A stretch of 64,000 bases of DNA from Variovorax sp. 54. GTDB taxonomy: Bacteria > Pseudomonadota > Gammaproteobacteria > Burkholderiales > Burkholderiaceae_C. The notes beneath the pieces were generated by a model. It did not search any database. It saw only the letters and a program-made list of their open reading frames with translations, and had not been told where the DNA came from. A program made the translations under genes and the position numbers. Positions 43,778 through 52,211 of the stretch are shown piece by piece. Where the stretch lies: contig NZ_PEFF01000001.1 of the NCBI RefSeq assembly GCF_002754375.1, positions 868,001-932,000 of the forward strand, written 5' to 3'. Position 1 is the first letter of the stretch; each line of letters begins with the position of its first letter.

Positions 43778-44572
43778 TCATGAACGCACTCCGGGCGGGT
43801 TGTCCTTGAGAACACCGGCGCGCAGGTCGTGCGGGTCGAGCTGGCGGATCAAGGCCATCTGCTCGTCGGTCGGCGCGGGCGTGACGCCCAGGTCTTTGGC
43901 ACGCAGCAGGGGAAAGCCCGTGGCGGCCTGCACCTGCTCGAAGCTGACACCGGGATGCAGCGACCTCACCACGATGGCGTGGTCGGGGCCGGAGAAATCC
44001 ATCACGCACAGGTCGGTGACGATCAGGCGCAGGTCCACCGCATCGCGGTTCATGCCGGGCAGCCAGCGCGCGGGGTTGTAGCCGACGCTGCCGACCACAT
44101 CGACCTCGCCGGCGACGAAGACACGGGCGCTGTGCACCGGCACGAACATCGAATTGGCGTGGTTGATGCTGTTGCCCGGAAAGCCGCGCGAACCCAGCAT
44201 CTGCACCTTGGGCTTGTGGAAGTCGCCCAGGCAGGAAATGTTGGCCTGGCCCCAGCGGTCGATCTGGGTCGGGCCGACCAGCGCGTGGCGCTTGCCGCTC
44301 CAGACGCAGTCGAAGACCCGCGCGTAGGTCATCGTGCCGGAGAAGCGGGGCTTCCAGTCGCCGCGCGGACCGAGCGGGACGGGCTCCTCGACCAGGTAGG
44401 CCTCGCCGTCGGTCATCAGCAGTTCCGGCGAATGGGTGAGCTTGGCCACGCCCAGCGCGATGCGCGGCAGCGTGCCGATGCCCGAGCCGAGCAGCTCGCC
44501 GTTGCCGCGCCACGCTTCGGATGCCGCGCTGATCAGCAATTCGGCCAAGGTGAAAGAAGAAGTCTGGCTCAT
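43778..44572 (-). CDS. ipdB: IpdB-like beta subunit of ring-opening CoA hydrolase (CoA-transferase family I)
   Basis: The 264-residue protein matches IpdB in LLMTDGEAYLVEEPVPLG, TYARVFDCVWSGKRHALVGP, TQIDRWGQANISCLGDF, FPGNSINHANSMF and DFSGPDHAIVVRSLHPGVSF. IpdAB looks like a CoA-transferase but works as a hydrolase that opens the last steroid ring (COCHEA-CoA). It is 20 bp downstream of ipdA on the same strand. The start is the ATG at 44572. Family membership is strong, but the exact ring substrate here is inferred. Confidence 0.9.
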   Translation of the reverse strand: MSQTSSFTLAELLISAASEAWRGNGELLGSGIGTLPRIALGVAKLTHSPELLMTDGEAYLVEEPVPLGPRGDWKPRFSGTMTYARVFDCVWSGKRHALVGPTQIDRWGQANISCLGDFHKPKVQMLGSRGFPGNSINHANSMFVPVHSARVFVAGEVDVVGSVGYNPARWLPGMNRDAVDLRLIVTDLCVMDFSGPDHAIVVRSLHPGVSFEQVQAATGFPLLRAKDLGVTPAPTDEQMALIRQLDPHDLRAGVLKDNPPGVRS

Positions 44573-44592
44573 CTCAAGGTCCTGTCTTCGCA

Positions 44593-45471
44593 TCAGAAAA
44601 TCGGCATCGGCAAGGCGCCGATGCGTTGCACGCCGCCCACGGCCGACTGGTAGGCGGCCTCGTCGCCGCGCAGGAACTGTTCGCCGTAGGCGCTCCAGCC
44701 GTTGGCTTCGCTCGCGCTGGCGACGTACTGCTTCAGGTGCGCCATGTCCCAGCCGTAGCGCGGCGCGCAGGAGGTGGGGTGCGCGCCGAAGGGCGCATGG
44801 ATGACGTGGGTGACCAGGTTGCGCTCGAAGAGGTTGGCCTTGGCGTCCTCGGGGCGCGCGATGTCCAGCCGGTCGTGGATCTCCTCGCAGCTGACGATGG
44901 TCTTTGTCGCCGCCCGCGCGAACAGGTCGTCGAAGAAGGGGTCCGGCCCATGGATGTGGGTGTTGCCCAGCCGATCGGCGGTGTCGACATGCAGCAGGGC
45001 CAGGTCCAGCGTCAGCGCCGGCATGGCCAGCAGCACCTCGCCGTCGGCATACGGCGACTGGACCGTCTTGAACGACGGGTTGTAGGTCAGGATGTCGCTG
45101 CCCAGGCCCACGCGCGTCGGCAGGAAAGGCACCCGCATGCCTGCGGCGCGCAGCCCCCAGTGCAGCAGGCCTTCGTCCAGCTCGCAGACTTCCAGCACGC
45201 CCGCCTCGCGGGCCTTGCGAAAGTACGGCTCCAGCGGAATCGCATCGAGCGTCACGAAGCCGTAGACCAGCTTGCGGACCTTGCCGGCGGCGCACAGCAT
45301 GCCGACCTCCGGGCCACCATAGGCCACGACCGTGAGGTCCTTGACCGGGGACTTCAACAACTCGCGCACCACCGCCATCGGCTTGCGGCGCGGGCCCCAT
45401 CCGCCAATGCCCACCGTCATGCCGTCTCGCAGATGCGAAGCGACCGCATCCAACCCCAACTGCTTGTTCAT
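44593..45471 (-). CDS. ipdA: IpdA-like alpha subunit of ring-opening CoA hydrolase
   Basis: The start MNKQLGLDAVASHLRDGMTV gives 292 residues. Near-identical blocks to IpdA are VGIGGWGPRRKPMAVVRELL, DLTVVAYGGPEVGMLCAAGK, YGFVTLDAIPLEPYF, ELDEGLLHWGLRAAGMRVPF and DPFFDDLFARAA. The conserved acidic segment ELDEG is where the catalytic glutamate of IpdA is expected. It heads the eight-gene minus-strand operon down to the SDR at 37412. Box 3 lies 52 bp upstream of its start. Confidence 0.91.
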   Translation of the reverse strand: MNKQLGLDAVASHLRDGMTVGIGGWGPRRKPMAVVRELLKSPVKDLTVVAYGGPEVGMLCAAGKVRKLVYGFVTLDAIPLEPYFRKAREAGVLEVCELDEGLLHWGLRAAGMRVPFLPTRVGLGSDILTYNPSFKTVQSPYADGEVLLAMPALTLDLALLHVDTADRLGNTHIHGPDPFFDDLFARAATKTIVSCEEIHDRLDIARPEDAKANLFERNLVTHVIHAPFGAHPTSCAPRYGWDMAHLKQYVASASEANGWSAYGEQFLRGDEAAYQSAVGGVQRIGALPMPIF

Positions 45472-45523
45472 CCTTGGCTCCTTGAATCTGTGCGTCGATT
45501 CTGTGGAGCCCCCTTGCGGGACA

Positions 45524-45541
45524 CATCGTCCGATGAGACTA
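45524..45541 (-). promoter_or_regulatory. Cluster operator box 3 (ipdA operon)
   Basis: On the minus strand the sequence is TAGTCTCATCGGACGATG, a full match to the box consensus pointing at ipdA. It is identical in all 18 positions to box 4, which lies inverted 32 bp away. Confidence 0.82.
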
Positions 45542-45573
45542 CGCGCGTGTGCGAAGTCCTTCGAGCCGGCCCG

Positions 45574-45591
45574 TAGTCTCATCGGACGATG
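45574..45591 (+). promoter_or_regulatory. Cluster operator box 4 (SnoaL-OYE operon)
   Basis: TAGTCTCATCGGACGATG on the plus strand lies 67 bp before the SnoaL-like gene. Together with box 3 it makes a symmetric divergent control region. Confidence 0.82.
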
Positions 45592-45658
45592 CCCGCCGTG
45601 CAGGGCGCGAACCAGAATGGACGCGGTTCATTGACAGACTGACGGAGAGACCGGGTTC

Positions 45659-46282
45659 ATGACGGAAGCACTTCTTGCACGTGTCGATCGGCTGGAATCC
45701 ATCGAGGAGATTCGATTCCTCGTGTCCAAGTATTCGTTGTCCCTGGACATGCGCGACGTGGATGCCCATGTCGGACTGTTCGCACCGGACATCCGCGTGA
45801 GCCGCGACAAGGTGGGCCGCGCGCACCTGAAGGCCTGGGTCGACCAGACCCTGCGCCAGCAGTTCAGCGGCACCTCGCACCACCTGGGCGGGCACGTGAT
45901 CGAGTTCACCAGCCCCGACCGCGCGCACGGTGTCGTGTACTCGAAGAACGAGCACGAGGCCGGCGGCGACTGGGTCATCATGCAGATGCTGTATTGGGAC
46001 GACTACGAACGCATCGACGGCCGCTGGCTGTTTCGCCGGCGCCTGCCTTGCTACTGGTACGCCACCGACCTCAACAAGCCGCCCATCGGCGAACGCAAGA
46101 TGCGCTGGCCTGGACGCGAACCCTACGAAGGCAGCTGGCATGCGCTGTGGCCCAGCTGGAAGGACTTCTGGGCCCAGCCCCCGGGCGCTGAAACGGCCGA
46201 GGTGGCAACGCCTGCGCCGCTGGAACAATTCCTGGCGACCATGCGCCGCGGAGCACCGGAACCGAAGATCCGCGTGCGCTAG
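45659..46282 (+). CDS. SnoaL/NTF2-like protein
   Basis: The 207-residue protein starts MTEALLARVDRLESIEEIRF and continues LVSKYSLSLDMRDVDAHVGL, HHLGGHVIEFTSPDRAHGVV and YERIDGRWLFRRRLPCYWYA. The fold is SnoaL_4 with a longer C-terminal tail than the other two copies. A dehydratase or isomerase of a cluster intermediate is possible. It is 10 bp upstream of the old yellow enzyme gene, so the two are co-transcribed and may act on the same substrate. Confidence 0.83.
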   Translation: MTEALLARVDRLESIEEIRFLVSKYSLSLDMRDVDAHVGLFAPDIRVSRDKVGRAHLKAWVDQTLRQQFSGTSHHLGGHVIEFTSPDRAHGVVYSKNEHEAGGDWVIMQMLYWDDYERIDGRWLFRRRLPCYWYATDLNKPPIGERKMRWPGREPYEGSWHALWPSWKDFWAQPPGAETAEVATPAPLEQFLATMRRGAPEPKIRVR

Positions 46283-46292
46283 GACCCGCACC

Positions 46293-47360
46293 ATGACGCC
46301 AACCATCGACCCGTTGTTCGAACCGCTTCAGTTGGGCGCCATCGCGCTGTCCAACCGCATCGTCATGGCGCCCATGACGCGCAGCCGTGCCGCCGAAGGC
46401 GACGTGCCGACGGACCTGCATGTCGCGTACTACCGCCAGCGCGCCACGGCGGGCCTCATCGTCACCGAAGGCGTGCAGCCCAGCGCCGCCGGCAAGGGCT
46501 ACTGCCGCACGCCGGGACTGCACACGCCGCAGCAGGTCGCGGCCTGGCGACGGGTGACGTCGGCGGTGCATGCGGAGGGCGGCCGCATCGTGGCCCAGCT
46601 CATGCACGCCGGCCGCATCGCCAGCCACCACAACAAGCAGGCCGACACCGTCGCGCCGTCGGCGGTGCGGGCGAGCGGCAAGATCTTCACCGACGCGGTC
46701 GGCCCGGCCGGGTTCGACATGCCGCGTCCGCTGCGCCTGGACGAGATTCCCGGCGTGATCCGGGAGTACGCCCAGGCGGCCGTGCTGGCACGGGAGGCAG
46801 GCTTCGACGGTGTGGAGCTGCATGGCACCAGCGGCTACCTGCCCATGCAGTTCCTGGCCACCAACACCAACCTGCGCGAGGACGCCTACGGCGGCAGCGC
46901 CGAGAACCGCCGCCGCTTCATGGTCGAGGTGCTGCAGGCCATGTCCGCGGCCATCGGCGCGGACCGCGTCGGGCTGCGCATCCGCCCGGCGAGTCCCTAC
47001 AACGACGTGACGGACGCCGCGCCCCTTGAAACCTACAGCGGCCTGCTGGACGCGGTCTCGCCGCTGAAGCTGGCCTACCTGCACATCATGCGTTCGCCCC
47101 TGCCGACGCTGGATGCCTTCGCGATGGCACGCCGGCATTTCGCCGGGCCGCTGATCCTCAACGACGGGTTCGATGGCGGCGACGCTCGCCAGGCCTTGCG
47201 GGCGGGGCAAGGCGAAGCGGTTTCCTTCGGCCGGCACTTCATCGCCAATCCCGACCTGGTGCGTCGCCTGCGCGAGAACGCCGCGCTGGCGGACTTCGAC
47301 CCGAAGACCCTCTACACGCCCGGCACCGCCGGCTATACGGACTATCCCTGCCTGCCTTGA
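46293..47360 (+). CDS. Old yellow enzyme family FMN-dependent ene-reductase (NemA-like)
   Basis: The 355-residue protein starts MTPTIDPLFEPLQLGAIALS. It has OYE features NRIVMAPMTRSRA, TAGLIVTEGVQPS, IVAQLMHAGRIASHHNK, GFDGVELHGTSGYLPMQFL, AYGGSAENRRRF and a C-terminal SFGRHFIANPDLVRRL for FMN phosphate. OYEs reduce the C=C bond of enones by NAD(P)H. The usual HGANGY reads HGTSGY here, which may alter the active-site shape. Reduction of a ring enone before cleavage is a plausible role in this cluster. Confidence 0.9.
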   Translation: MTPTIDPLFEPLQLGAIALSNRIVMAPMTRSRAAEGDVPTDLHVAYYRQRATAGLIVTEGVQPSAAGKGYCRTPGLHTPQQVAAWRRVTSAVHAEGGRIVAQLMHAGRIASHHNKQADTVAPSAVRASGKIFTDAVGPAGFDMPRPLRLDEIPGVIREYAQAAVLAREAGFDGVELHGTSGYLPMQFLATNTNLREDAYGGSAENRRRFMVEVLQAMSAAIGADRVGLRIRPASPYNDVTDAAPLETYSGLLDAVSPLKLAYLHIMRSPLPTLDAFAMARRHFAGPLILNDGFDGGDARQALRAGQGEAVSFGRHFIANPDLVRRLRENAALADFDPKTLYTPGTAGYTDYPCLP

Positions 47361-47409
47361 GCAAGCAGGCCGCCGGGCGCGGCGCCGGGCTGAAAAAAGC
47401 TGCGAATCC

Positions 47410-47427
47410 TAGTCCGATTGAACGATG
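47410..47427 (+). promoter_or_regulatory. Cluster operator box 5
   Basis: TAGTCCGATTGAACGATG has one change from the consensus (GAACGATG for GGACGATG). It lies in the 183-bp gap before the CoA ligase, 116 bp from its start and oriented toward it. Confidence 0.72.
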
Positions 47428-47543
47428 TTGCAGCAGGGGCGCTCGCCACAATGGAGCCATCCTGCGATGGTCGGTTGCAGGGCTTCACGCCCCCTTCGCC
47501 CTCGCGATTGCGCGCCCCTTCCAAGACACTCTTCCTCGCCATC

Positions 47544-49124
47544 ATGTCCCTGCTGCCACCGATTCCCACCATTCCCCGTGCCTTCGCGCAGACCGTCTCG
47601 CGCCATCCGGATCACAGTGCCATCGAAGACCGGGGCGTGCGCACCAGCTATGCCGAACTGGACCGCATGGTGCTGGCCGCCAGCCGCGCCCTAATGGCCT
47701 GGGGCATCGCGCCCGGCGAGCGCGTGGCCATCTGGGCGCCCAATTGCCGCGAGTGGATCGTCGCCGCGCTGGGCATCCTCGGCGTGGGCGCGGTGGTGGT
47801 GCCGGTGAACACCCGCATGAAGGGCCTGGAGGTCGGCTATGTCCTGGAGAAAAGCGGCGCGCGCCTGCTGCTGTCCACGGGCGACTTCCTGGGCACCCAC
47901 TACCCCGACCTGCTGGCGGGCCACCTGCCGGCGTCGCTGGAGAAGCTCCTGGTCATTCACGGCGCGAAAGAAGGCGACACCGGCTGGCAGGACTTCATCG
48001 CCCGCGGCGAGTCGGTGAGCGAGGCCGCCGCGCGGGAACGGGCCCTGTCGGTCACGCCCGAGATGGTCTCCGACGTGATCTTCACCTCGGGCACCACCGG
48101 CCACCCCAAGGGCGTCAAGTGCGGGCACGGGCAGAACCTGCGCACCATGGACGACTGGTCGCAGGTCATGGGCCTGGTGCCGCAGGACCGCTACCTGATG
48201 GTCAACCCCTTCTTCCATTCGATGGGCTACAAGTCGGGCTGGATGGTCGGCATCATGAACGGCCTGACGCTGATGCCGATCGCCGTGTTCGATGCGGGCG
48301 AGGTGCTGCGCACGATCGCGCGCGACAAGGTCAGCGTGCTGCCCGGGCCGCCGACGATCTACTACAGCATGCAGAGCCACCCGGATTTCGCGGCCACCGA
48401 CCTGTCCAGCCTGCGCGCCGCCATCACCGGCTCCACCTCCACGCCGCCCTCGCTGATCGAGTCGATGCGGCGCGACTTCGGTTTCAAGACCGTGCTCACC
48501 GGCTACGGCCTGAGCGAGTGCTGCGGCACGGCCGCGCTGAGTGCACCCGACGACGATGCGCACACCGTGGCCACCACGGCAGGGCGCGCCATCCGCGACG
48601 TCGAGATCAAGATCGTCGACACCGACGGCCGGACCCAGCCGCCGGACCAACCGGGCGAGGTGCTGATCCGCGGCTACAACGTCATGCTGGGTTACCTCGA
48701 CGACGAGGGCGCCACGCGACAGGCCATCGATGCCGATGGCTGGCTGCATTCGGGCGACATCGGCACACTCGATGCGCACGGCTACCTGCGCATCACCGAC
48801 CGGGTCAAGGACGTCTACATCGCCGGCGGCTTCAACTGCTACCCCGCCGAGATCGAGCGCCTGGCCAGCCGGCATCCGGCGGTGTCGCAGATCGCGGTGA
48901 TCGGCGTGCCCGACGAACGCATGGGCGAAGTCGGCCGCGCCTTCGTCGTCAGAAAGCCCGGCGTGCCGCTCGAATCCGGCGAGTTCGTCACCTGGTGCCG
49001 CGCCCACATGGCCAACTACAAGGTGCCGCAGTTCATCGACTTCGTCGACACGTTGCCGACCAATGCCAGCGGCAAGGTGCTCAAGCGCGAACTGCGCAAG
49101 CTGCCGGTGGCCAGCGGCCACTGA
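47544..49124 (+). CDS. fadD3: FadD3-like acyl-CoA synthetase
   Basis: The start MSLLPPIPTIPRAFAQTVSR gives 526 residues. The adenylate-forming motifs are VSDVIFTSGTTGHPKGVKCG (P-loop), TGYGLSECCGTA, GWLHSGDIGTLD, ITDRVKDVYIAGGFNCYPAE and a terminal NASGKVLKRELR with the catalytic Lys. The N-terminal GVRTSYAELDRMVLAASRAL and VPVNTRMKGLE resemble FadD3, the HIP-CoA ligase that starts C/D-ring breakdown. It should activate the ring carboxylic acid entering this cluster. It is first in a three-gene unit with two SDRs, with box 5 upstream. Confidence 0.88.
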   Translation: MSLLPPIPTIPRAFAQTVSRHPDHSAIEDRGVRTSYAELDRMVLAASRALMAWGIAPGERVAIWAPNCREWIVAALGILGVGAVVVPVNTRMKGLEVGYVLEKSGARLLLSTGDFLGTHYPDLLAGHLPASLEKLLVIHGAKEGDTGWQDFIARGESVSEAAARERALSVTPEMVSDVIFTSGTTGHPKGVKCGHGQNLRTMDDWSQVMGLVPQDRYLMVNPFFHSMGYKSGWMVGIMNGLTLMPIAVFDAGEVLRTIARDKVSVLPGPPTIYYSMQSHPDFAATDLSSLRAAITGSTSTPPSLIESMRRDFGFKTVLTGYGLSECCGTAALSAPDDDAHTVATTAGRAIRDVEIKIVDTDGRTQPPDQPGEVLIRGYNVMLGYLDDEGATRQAIDADGWLHSGDIGTLDAHGYLRITDRVKDVYIAGGFNCYPAEIERLASRHPAVSQIAVIGVPDERMGEVGRAFVVRKPGVPLESGEFVTWCRAHMANYKVPQFIDFVDTLPTNASGKVLKRELRKLPVASGH

Positions 49125-49201
49125 GACGCCGTCGGTCGGCGAATGCCCAGGCGCAACACCGGCCCCCGAGGCCGCCCACTCTCCCCTTCCCGAGCCCCTT
49201 C

Positions 49202-49975
49202 ATGACAACCTCCGCATTCCCCTCCGGCGTCACCCTGGTCATCGGCGGCAGCGGCGGCATCGGCCGCAGCATCTGCCGCGAATTCGCGCGCGCCGGCAGC
49301 GATGTCGCCCTGACTTACTTCTCCCGTGAATCAGCGGCGCAGCAGACCGCCGACGAGGTCCGGGCGCAAGACCGCAGCGCCAGCGTGCACCGGCTGGACA
49401 CGGCCGATGGCGCGGCCATCGCGGCGCTGATCGACACGGTCGCGCAGCAGCATGGCCGCATCCACACCATCGTCTTCAGCGCGGCCGCGGTGACCGAGCA
49501 GGTCTACATTTCCCGGATCACGCGCGACCAGTGGCAGCGCGCCCTGACCGAAGAGGTGTCGGGCTTCTTCAACACCGTGCAGGCGGCCCTGCCGCGCTTT
49601 CGGGCCTGGGGCGGCGGTTCCTTCGTGCACATCGGCTCGGCCGGCGAGGTGGTCTGGCCGGCGCGGGACGGCCTGTCGGTCATCCCCAAGGCCGCGAACG
49701 AGGCGGTGGTGCGCGGCGTGGCGCGTGAAGAGGGACGCTTCAACATCCGGGCCAACTCGGTGCTGGTCGGTGTCATCGACGCGGGCATGCACCTGGAGCT
49801 GCAACGGCGCGGCGTTTTCGATGCACAGTGGGAACGCAACACGATCGATGCGGTGCCGCTCAAGCGCATCGGCAAGGCCGAGGACATCGCCCATGCCGCG
49901 GTGTTCCTGGCCTCGGACCGCGCCAGCTACATCACCGGCCACCAGCTCCCGGTGGCCGGTGGCTTCGGTGTCTGA
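49202..49975 (+). CDS. SDR-family protein with altered active site
   Basis: The 257-residue protein starts MTTSAFPSGVTLVIGGSGGI and has a variant glycine motif GGSGGIG. The NNAG motif is replaced by VFSAAAV. At the catalytic YxxxK the sequence is SVIPKAA, so the lysine remains but Ser stands where Tyr is normal. The C-terminus (GKAEDIAHAAVFLASDRASY) is standard. It may have lost classical dehydrogenase chemistry, use another residue, or act as a binding or structural partner for the next SDR. It lies between the CoA ligase and another SDR. Confidence 0.85.
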   Translation: MTTSAFPSGVTLVIGGSGGIGRSICREFARAGSDVALTYFSRESAAQQTADEVRAQDRSASVHRLDTADGAAIAALIDTVAQQHGRIHTIVFSAAAVTEQVYISRITRDQWQRALTEEVSGFFNTVQAALPRFRAWGGGSFVHIGSAGEVVWPARDGLSVIPKAANEAVVRGVAREEGRFNIRANSVLVGVIDAGMHLELQRRGVFDAQWERNTIDAVPLKRIGKAEDIAHAAVFLASDRASYITGHQLPVAGGFGV

Positions 49976-50032
49976 GCACGGCCGGGGCTTCGAACCACAC
50001 CCCAACGAAGAGACAGAGAGAGCGAGTACGAC

Positions 50033-50812
50033 ATGAATCCGAATCAAGAGCTTGCAGGCAAGGTGGTGCTGGTCACCGGTGGCGCGCAGGGTGTGGGCCG
50101 GGGCATCAGCCAGCGCTTCATGGACGCCGGCGCCACGGTGGTGGTCTGCGGCCGCAAGACGCCCGCCTCGCTGCCGCAGTCGGACGGCCGCAGCGCGCAG
50201 TTCCACACCTGCGATGTGGTCGATACCGATGCCACGGCAGCGCTGGTCGCGGCCATCGTCGCGGACCACGGGCGGCTCGACGTGCTGGTGAACAACGCGG
50301 GCGGCACGCCCTTTGCCTATGCCAGCGATGGGTCGCCGCGCTTTCACCAGTCTATCCTGCGGCTGAACCTGATGGCGCCGCTGACGCTGGCGATCCAGGC
50401 CAATGCCGTGATGCAGCAACAGGCCGAAGGCGGCGTCATCGAGTTCATCGGCAGCGTCGCCGCCACGCGTGCGCAGCCGGGCACCGCGACCTACGCCGCG
50501 GCCAAGGCCGGCATCCTCAGCCTGACCAGTTCGCTGGCCATCGAATGGGCGCCCAAGGTACGGGTCGTGGCGGTCAGCCCCGGGCTGGTCGAGACGGAAC
50601 AGTCGGCACTGCATTACGGCGATGCCGCCGGCATCGCCGCCGTTGCGGCGACCATCCCGGCGCAGCGCCTGGCGCAACCGCAGGACATCGGCGATGCCTG
50701 CGTCTTCCTTGCCGGCCCACGCGCGAGCTATGTCTCGGGCACGAGCCTGCTGGTGCATGGCGGCGGCGAACGGCCGGGCTTCCTGACGGCCGCCAACGTC
50801 AACCAGGGCTGA
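50033..50812 (+). CDS. SDR-family oxidoreductase (possible IpdF-type ketoreductase)
   Basis: The 259-residue protein starts MNPNQELAGKVVLVTGGAQG. It has TGGAQGVG, NNAGG, a catalytic Ser-Tyr-Lys set (FIGSVAAT and ATYAAAKAG) and LAQPQDIGDACVFLAGPRAS. In the HIP pathway IpdF is an SDR that acts on the 5-keto/hydroxy group right after CoA ligation by FadD3. Adjacency to a FadD3-like ligase makes that role attractive. Other SDRs in the cluster are equal candidates. Confidence 0.87.
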   Translation: MNPNQELAGKVVLVTGGAQGVGRGISQRFMDAGATVVVCGRKTPASLPQSDGRSAQFHTCDVVDTDATAALVAAIVADHGRLDVLVNNAGGTPFAYASDGSPRFHQSILRLNLMAPLTLAIQANAVMQQQAEGGVIEFIGSVAATRAQPGTATYAAAKAGILSLTSSLAIEWAPKVRVVAVSPGLVETEQSALHYGDAAGIAAVAATIPAQRLAQPQDIGDACVFLAGPRASYVSGTSLLVHGGGERPGFLTAANVNQG

Positions 50813-50960
50813 GCGAACCCCCGTCGACTTCACGCACCGCGAGCAGTCGATGACTGCCTGCGGTGCGTGAAGCGGCGCATGCGTGAACGAGCCCTGCGGC
50901 CGTTGCGTCTTTGCGCCCTTTCGTCTTCGCGCGTGCAAGGCGATCGCTGCCAGTCACTCC

Positions 50961-50978
50961 TAGTCCCGATGGACGATG
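50961..50978 (+). promoter_or_regulatory. Cluster operator box 6
   Basis: TAGTCCCGATGGACGATG is a full consensus match, 65 bp before the GTG start of the thiolase gene and oriented toward it. It lies in the 231-bp gap that separates this operon from the CoA-ligase unit. Confidence 0.78.
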
Positions 50979-51043
50979 CATGCACCGGTTGCGCCCGGAA
51001 GAATGGCCCACACCAGCATCAACCAGTACGTGACGGAGACCCA

Positions 51044-52198
51044 GTGACTGAAGCCTATCTTGTCGACGCCTTGCGCACCCCCACGGGCAAACGCCGTGGT
51101 GCGCTGTCCGGTGTTCACCCCGCCGACCTCGGCGCCCATGTCCTCAAGGCGCTGGTCGAGCGCAACGCCGTGCCGGCGGAAGACTACGAAGACGTGATCT
51201 TCGGCTGCGTCGATGCGGTCGGGCCCAATGCCGGCGTCATCAGCCGCACCTCGTGGCTGGCCGCCGGCCTGCCGATGCATGTGCCCGGCACCGTGATCGA
51301 CCGAGCCTGCGGTTCGTCGCAGCAGGCGTTGCACTTCGCGGCCCAGGCCGTGATGAGCGGCACGCAGGACGTCGTCGCCGTCGGCGGCGTGCAGAACATG
51401 AGCATGGTGCCCATCGCCTACGCCATGAGCGCGGGCCAGGCGCTCGGCTACCCTGATCCCTTCTCGGGAAGCCAGGGCTGGACGGCCCGCTTCGGCAACC
51501 AGCCGGTCAACCAGTTCTATGCGGCGCAGATCATTGCCGACAAGTGGAAGTGTTCGCGCGAGGACATGGAGGTCTACGCGCTGGAAAGCCATGCGCGCGC
51601 GCGCCGTGCCATCGCCGAAGGCCGCTTCACGCGCGAGATCGTGCCGCTCGCCGGCCTCGCCATGGACGAGACGGCGCGGGAGACCTCGCTCGAAAAGATG
51701 GCGACGCTGGAGCCGGTCGCGCCCGAGTACCCGGGCATCACCGCCGGCGTGTCGAGCCAGACCTGCGACGGCGCAGCGGCCCTGCTGGTCGTGTCCGAGC
51801 GCGCCCTGAAACGCTACGGCCTCACGCCGCGCGCGCGCATCCACCACATGAGCGTGCTGGCCGACGACCCCATCTGGCACCTCACCGCGCCCATCCCGGC
51901 AACGGCCGCGGCCATGAAGAAGTGCGGCCTGCGGCTGGAGGACATCGACCGCGTCGAGATCAACGAAGCCTTCGCGTCGGTGGTCATGGCCTGGCACAAG
52001 GAGACCGGCTACCCGGCGGAGCGCACCAACGTGAACGGCGGCGCCATCGCGCTGGGCCATCCGTTGGGCGCGACCGGCGCCAAGCTGATGACCACGCTGC
52101 TGCACGAACTCGAGCGCAGCAGCGGCCGCTACGGGCTGCAGGTCATGTGCGAAGGCGGCGGGCAGGCCAACGTCACCATCATCGAACGCCTGGGTTGA
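51044..52198 (+). CDS. Acetyl-CoA acyltransferase (thiolase, FadA-type)
   Basis: The GTG start at 51044 has GGAG upstream and begins [20 protein letters not shown], the usual thiolase N-terminus; the length is 384 residues. The nucleophile is in [15 protein letters not shown], the base in [17 protein letters not shown] and the second Cys in [13 protein letters not shown]. It cleaves a 3-oxoacyl-CoA. It differs clearly from the thiolase at 38375-39577, so the pathway probably has two thiolytic steps with different substrates. It leads a six-gene plus-strand operon. Confidence 0.92.
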   Translation: MTEAYLVDALRTPTGKRRGALSGVHPADLGAHVLKALVERNAVPAEDYEDVIFGCVDAVGPNAGVISRTSWLAAGLPMHVPGTVIDRACGSSQQALHFAAQAVMSGTQDVVAVGGVQNMSMVPIAYAMSAGQALGYPDPFSGSQGWTARFGNQPVNQFYAAQIIADKWKCSREDMEVYALESHARARRAIAEGRFTREIVPLAGLAMDETARETSLEKMATLEPVAPEYPGITAGVSSQTCDGAAALLVVSERALKRYGLTPRARIHHMSVLADDPIWHLTAPIPATAAAMKKCGLRLEDIDRVEINEAFASVVMAWHKETGYPAERTNVNGGAIALGHPLGATGAKLMTTLLHELERSSGRYGLQVMCEGGGQANVTIIERLG

Positions 52199-52211
52199 GG
52201 AGTCCCCTGCC

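Noticed and set aside
43778..45471. A 3-oxoacid (succinyl-CoA:acetoacetate) CoA-transferase
   Set aside because: The subunits belong to the same superfamily, but their conserved blocks match IpdA/IpdB, which act as ring-opening hydrolases, and the context agrees.
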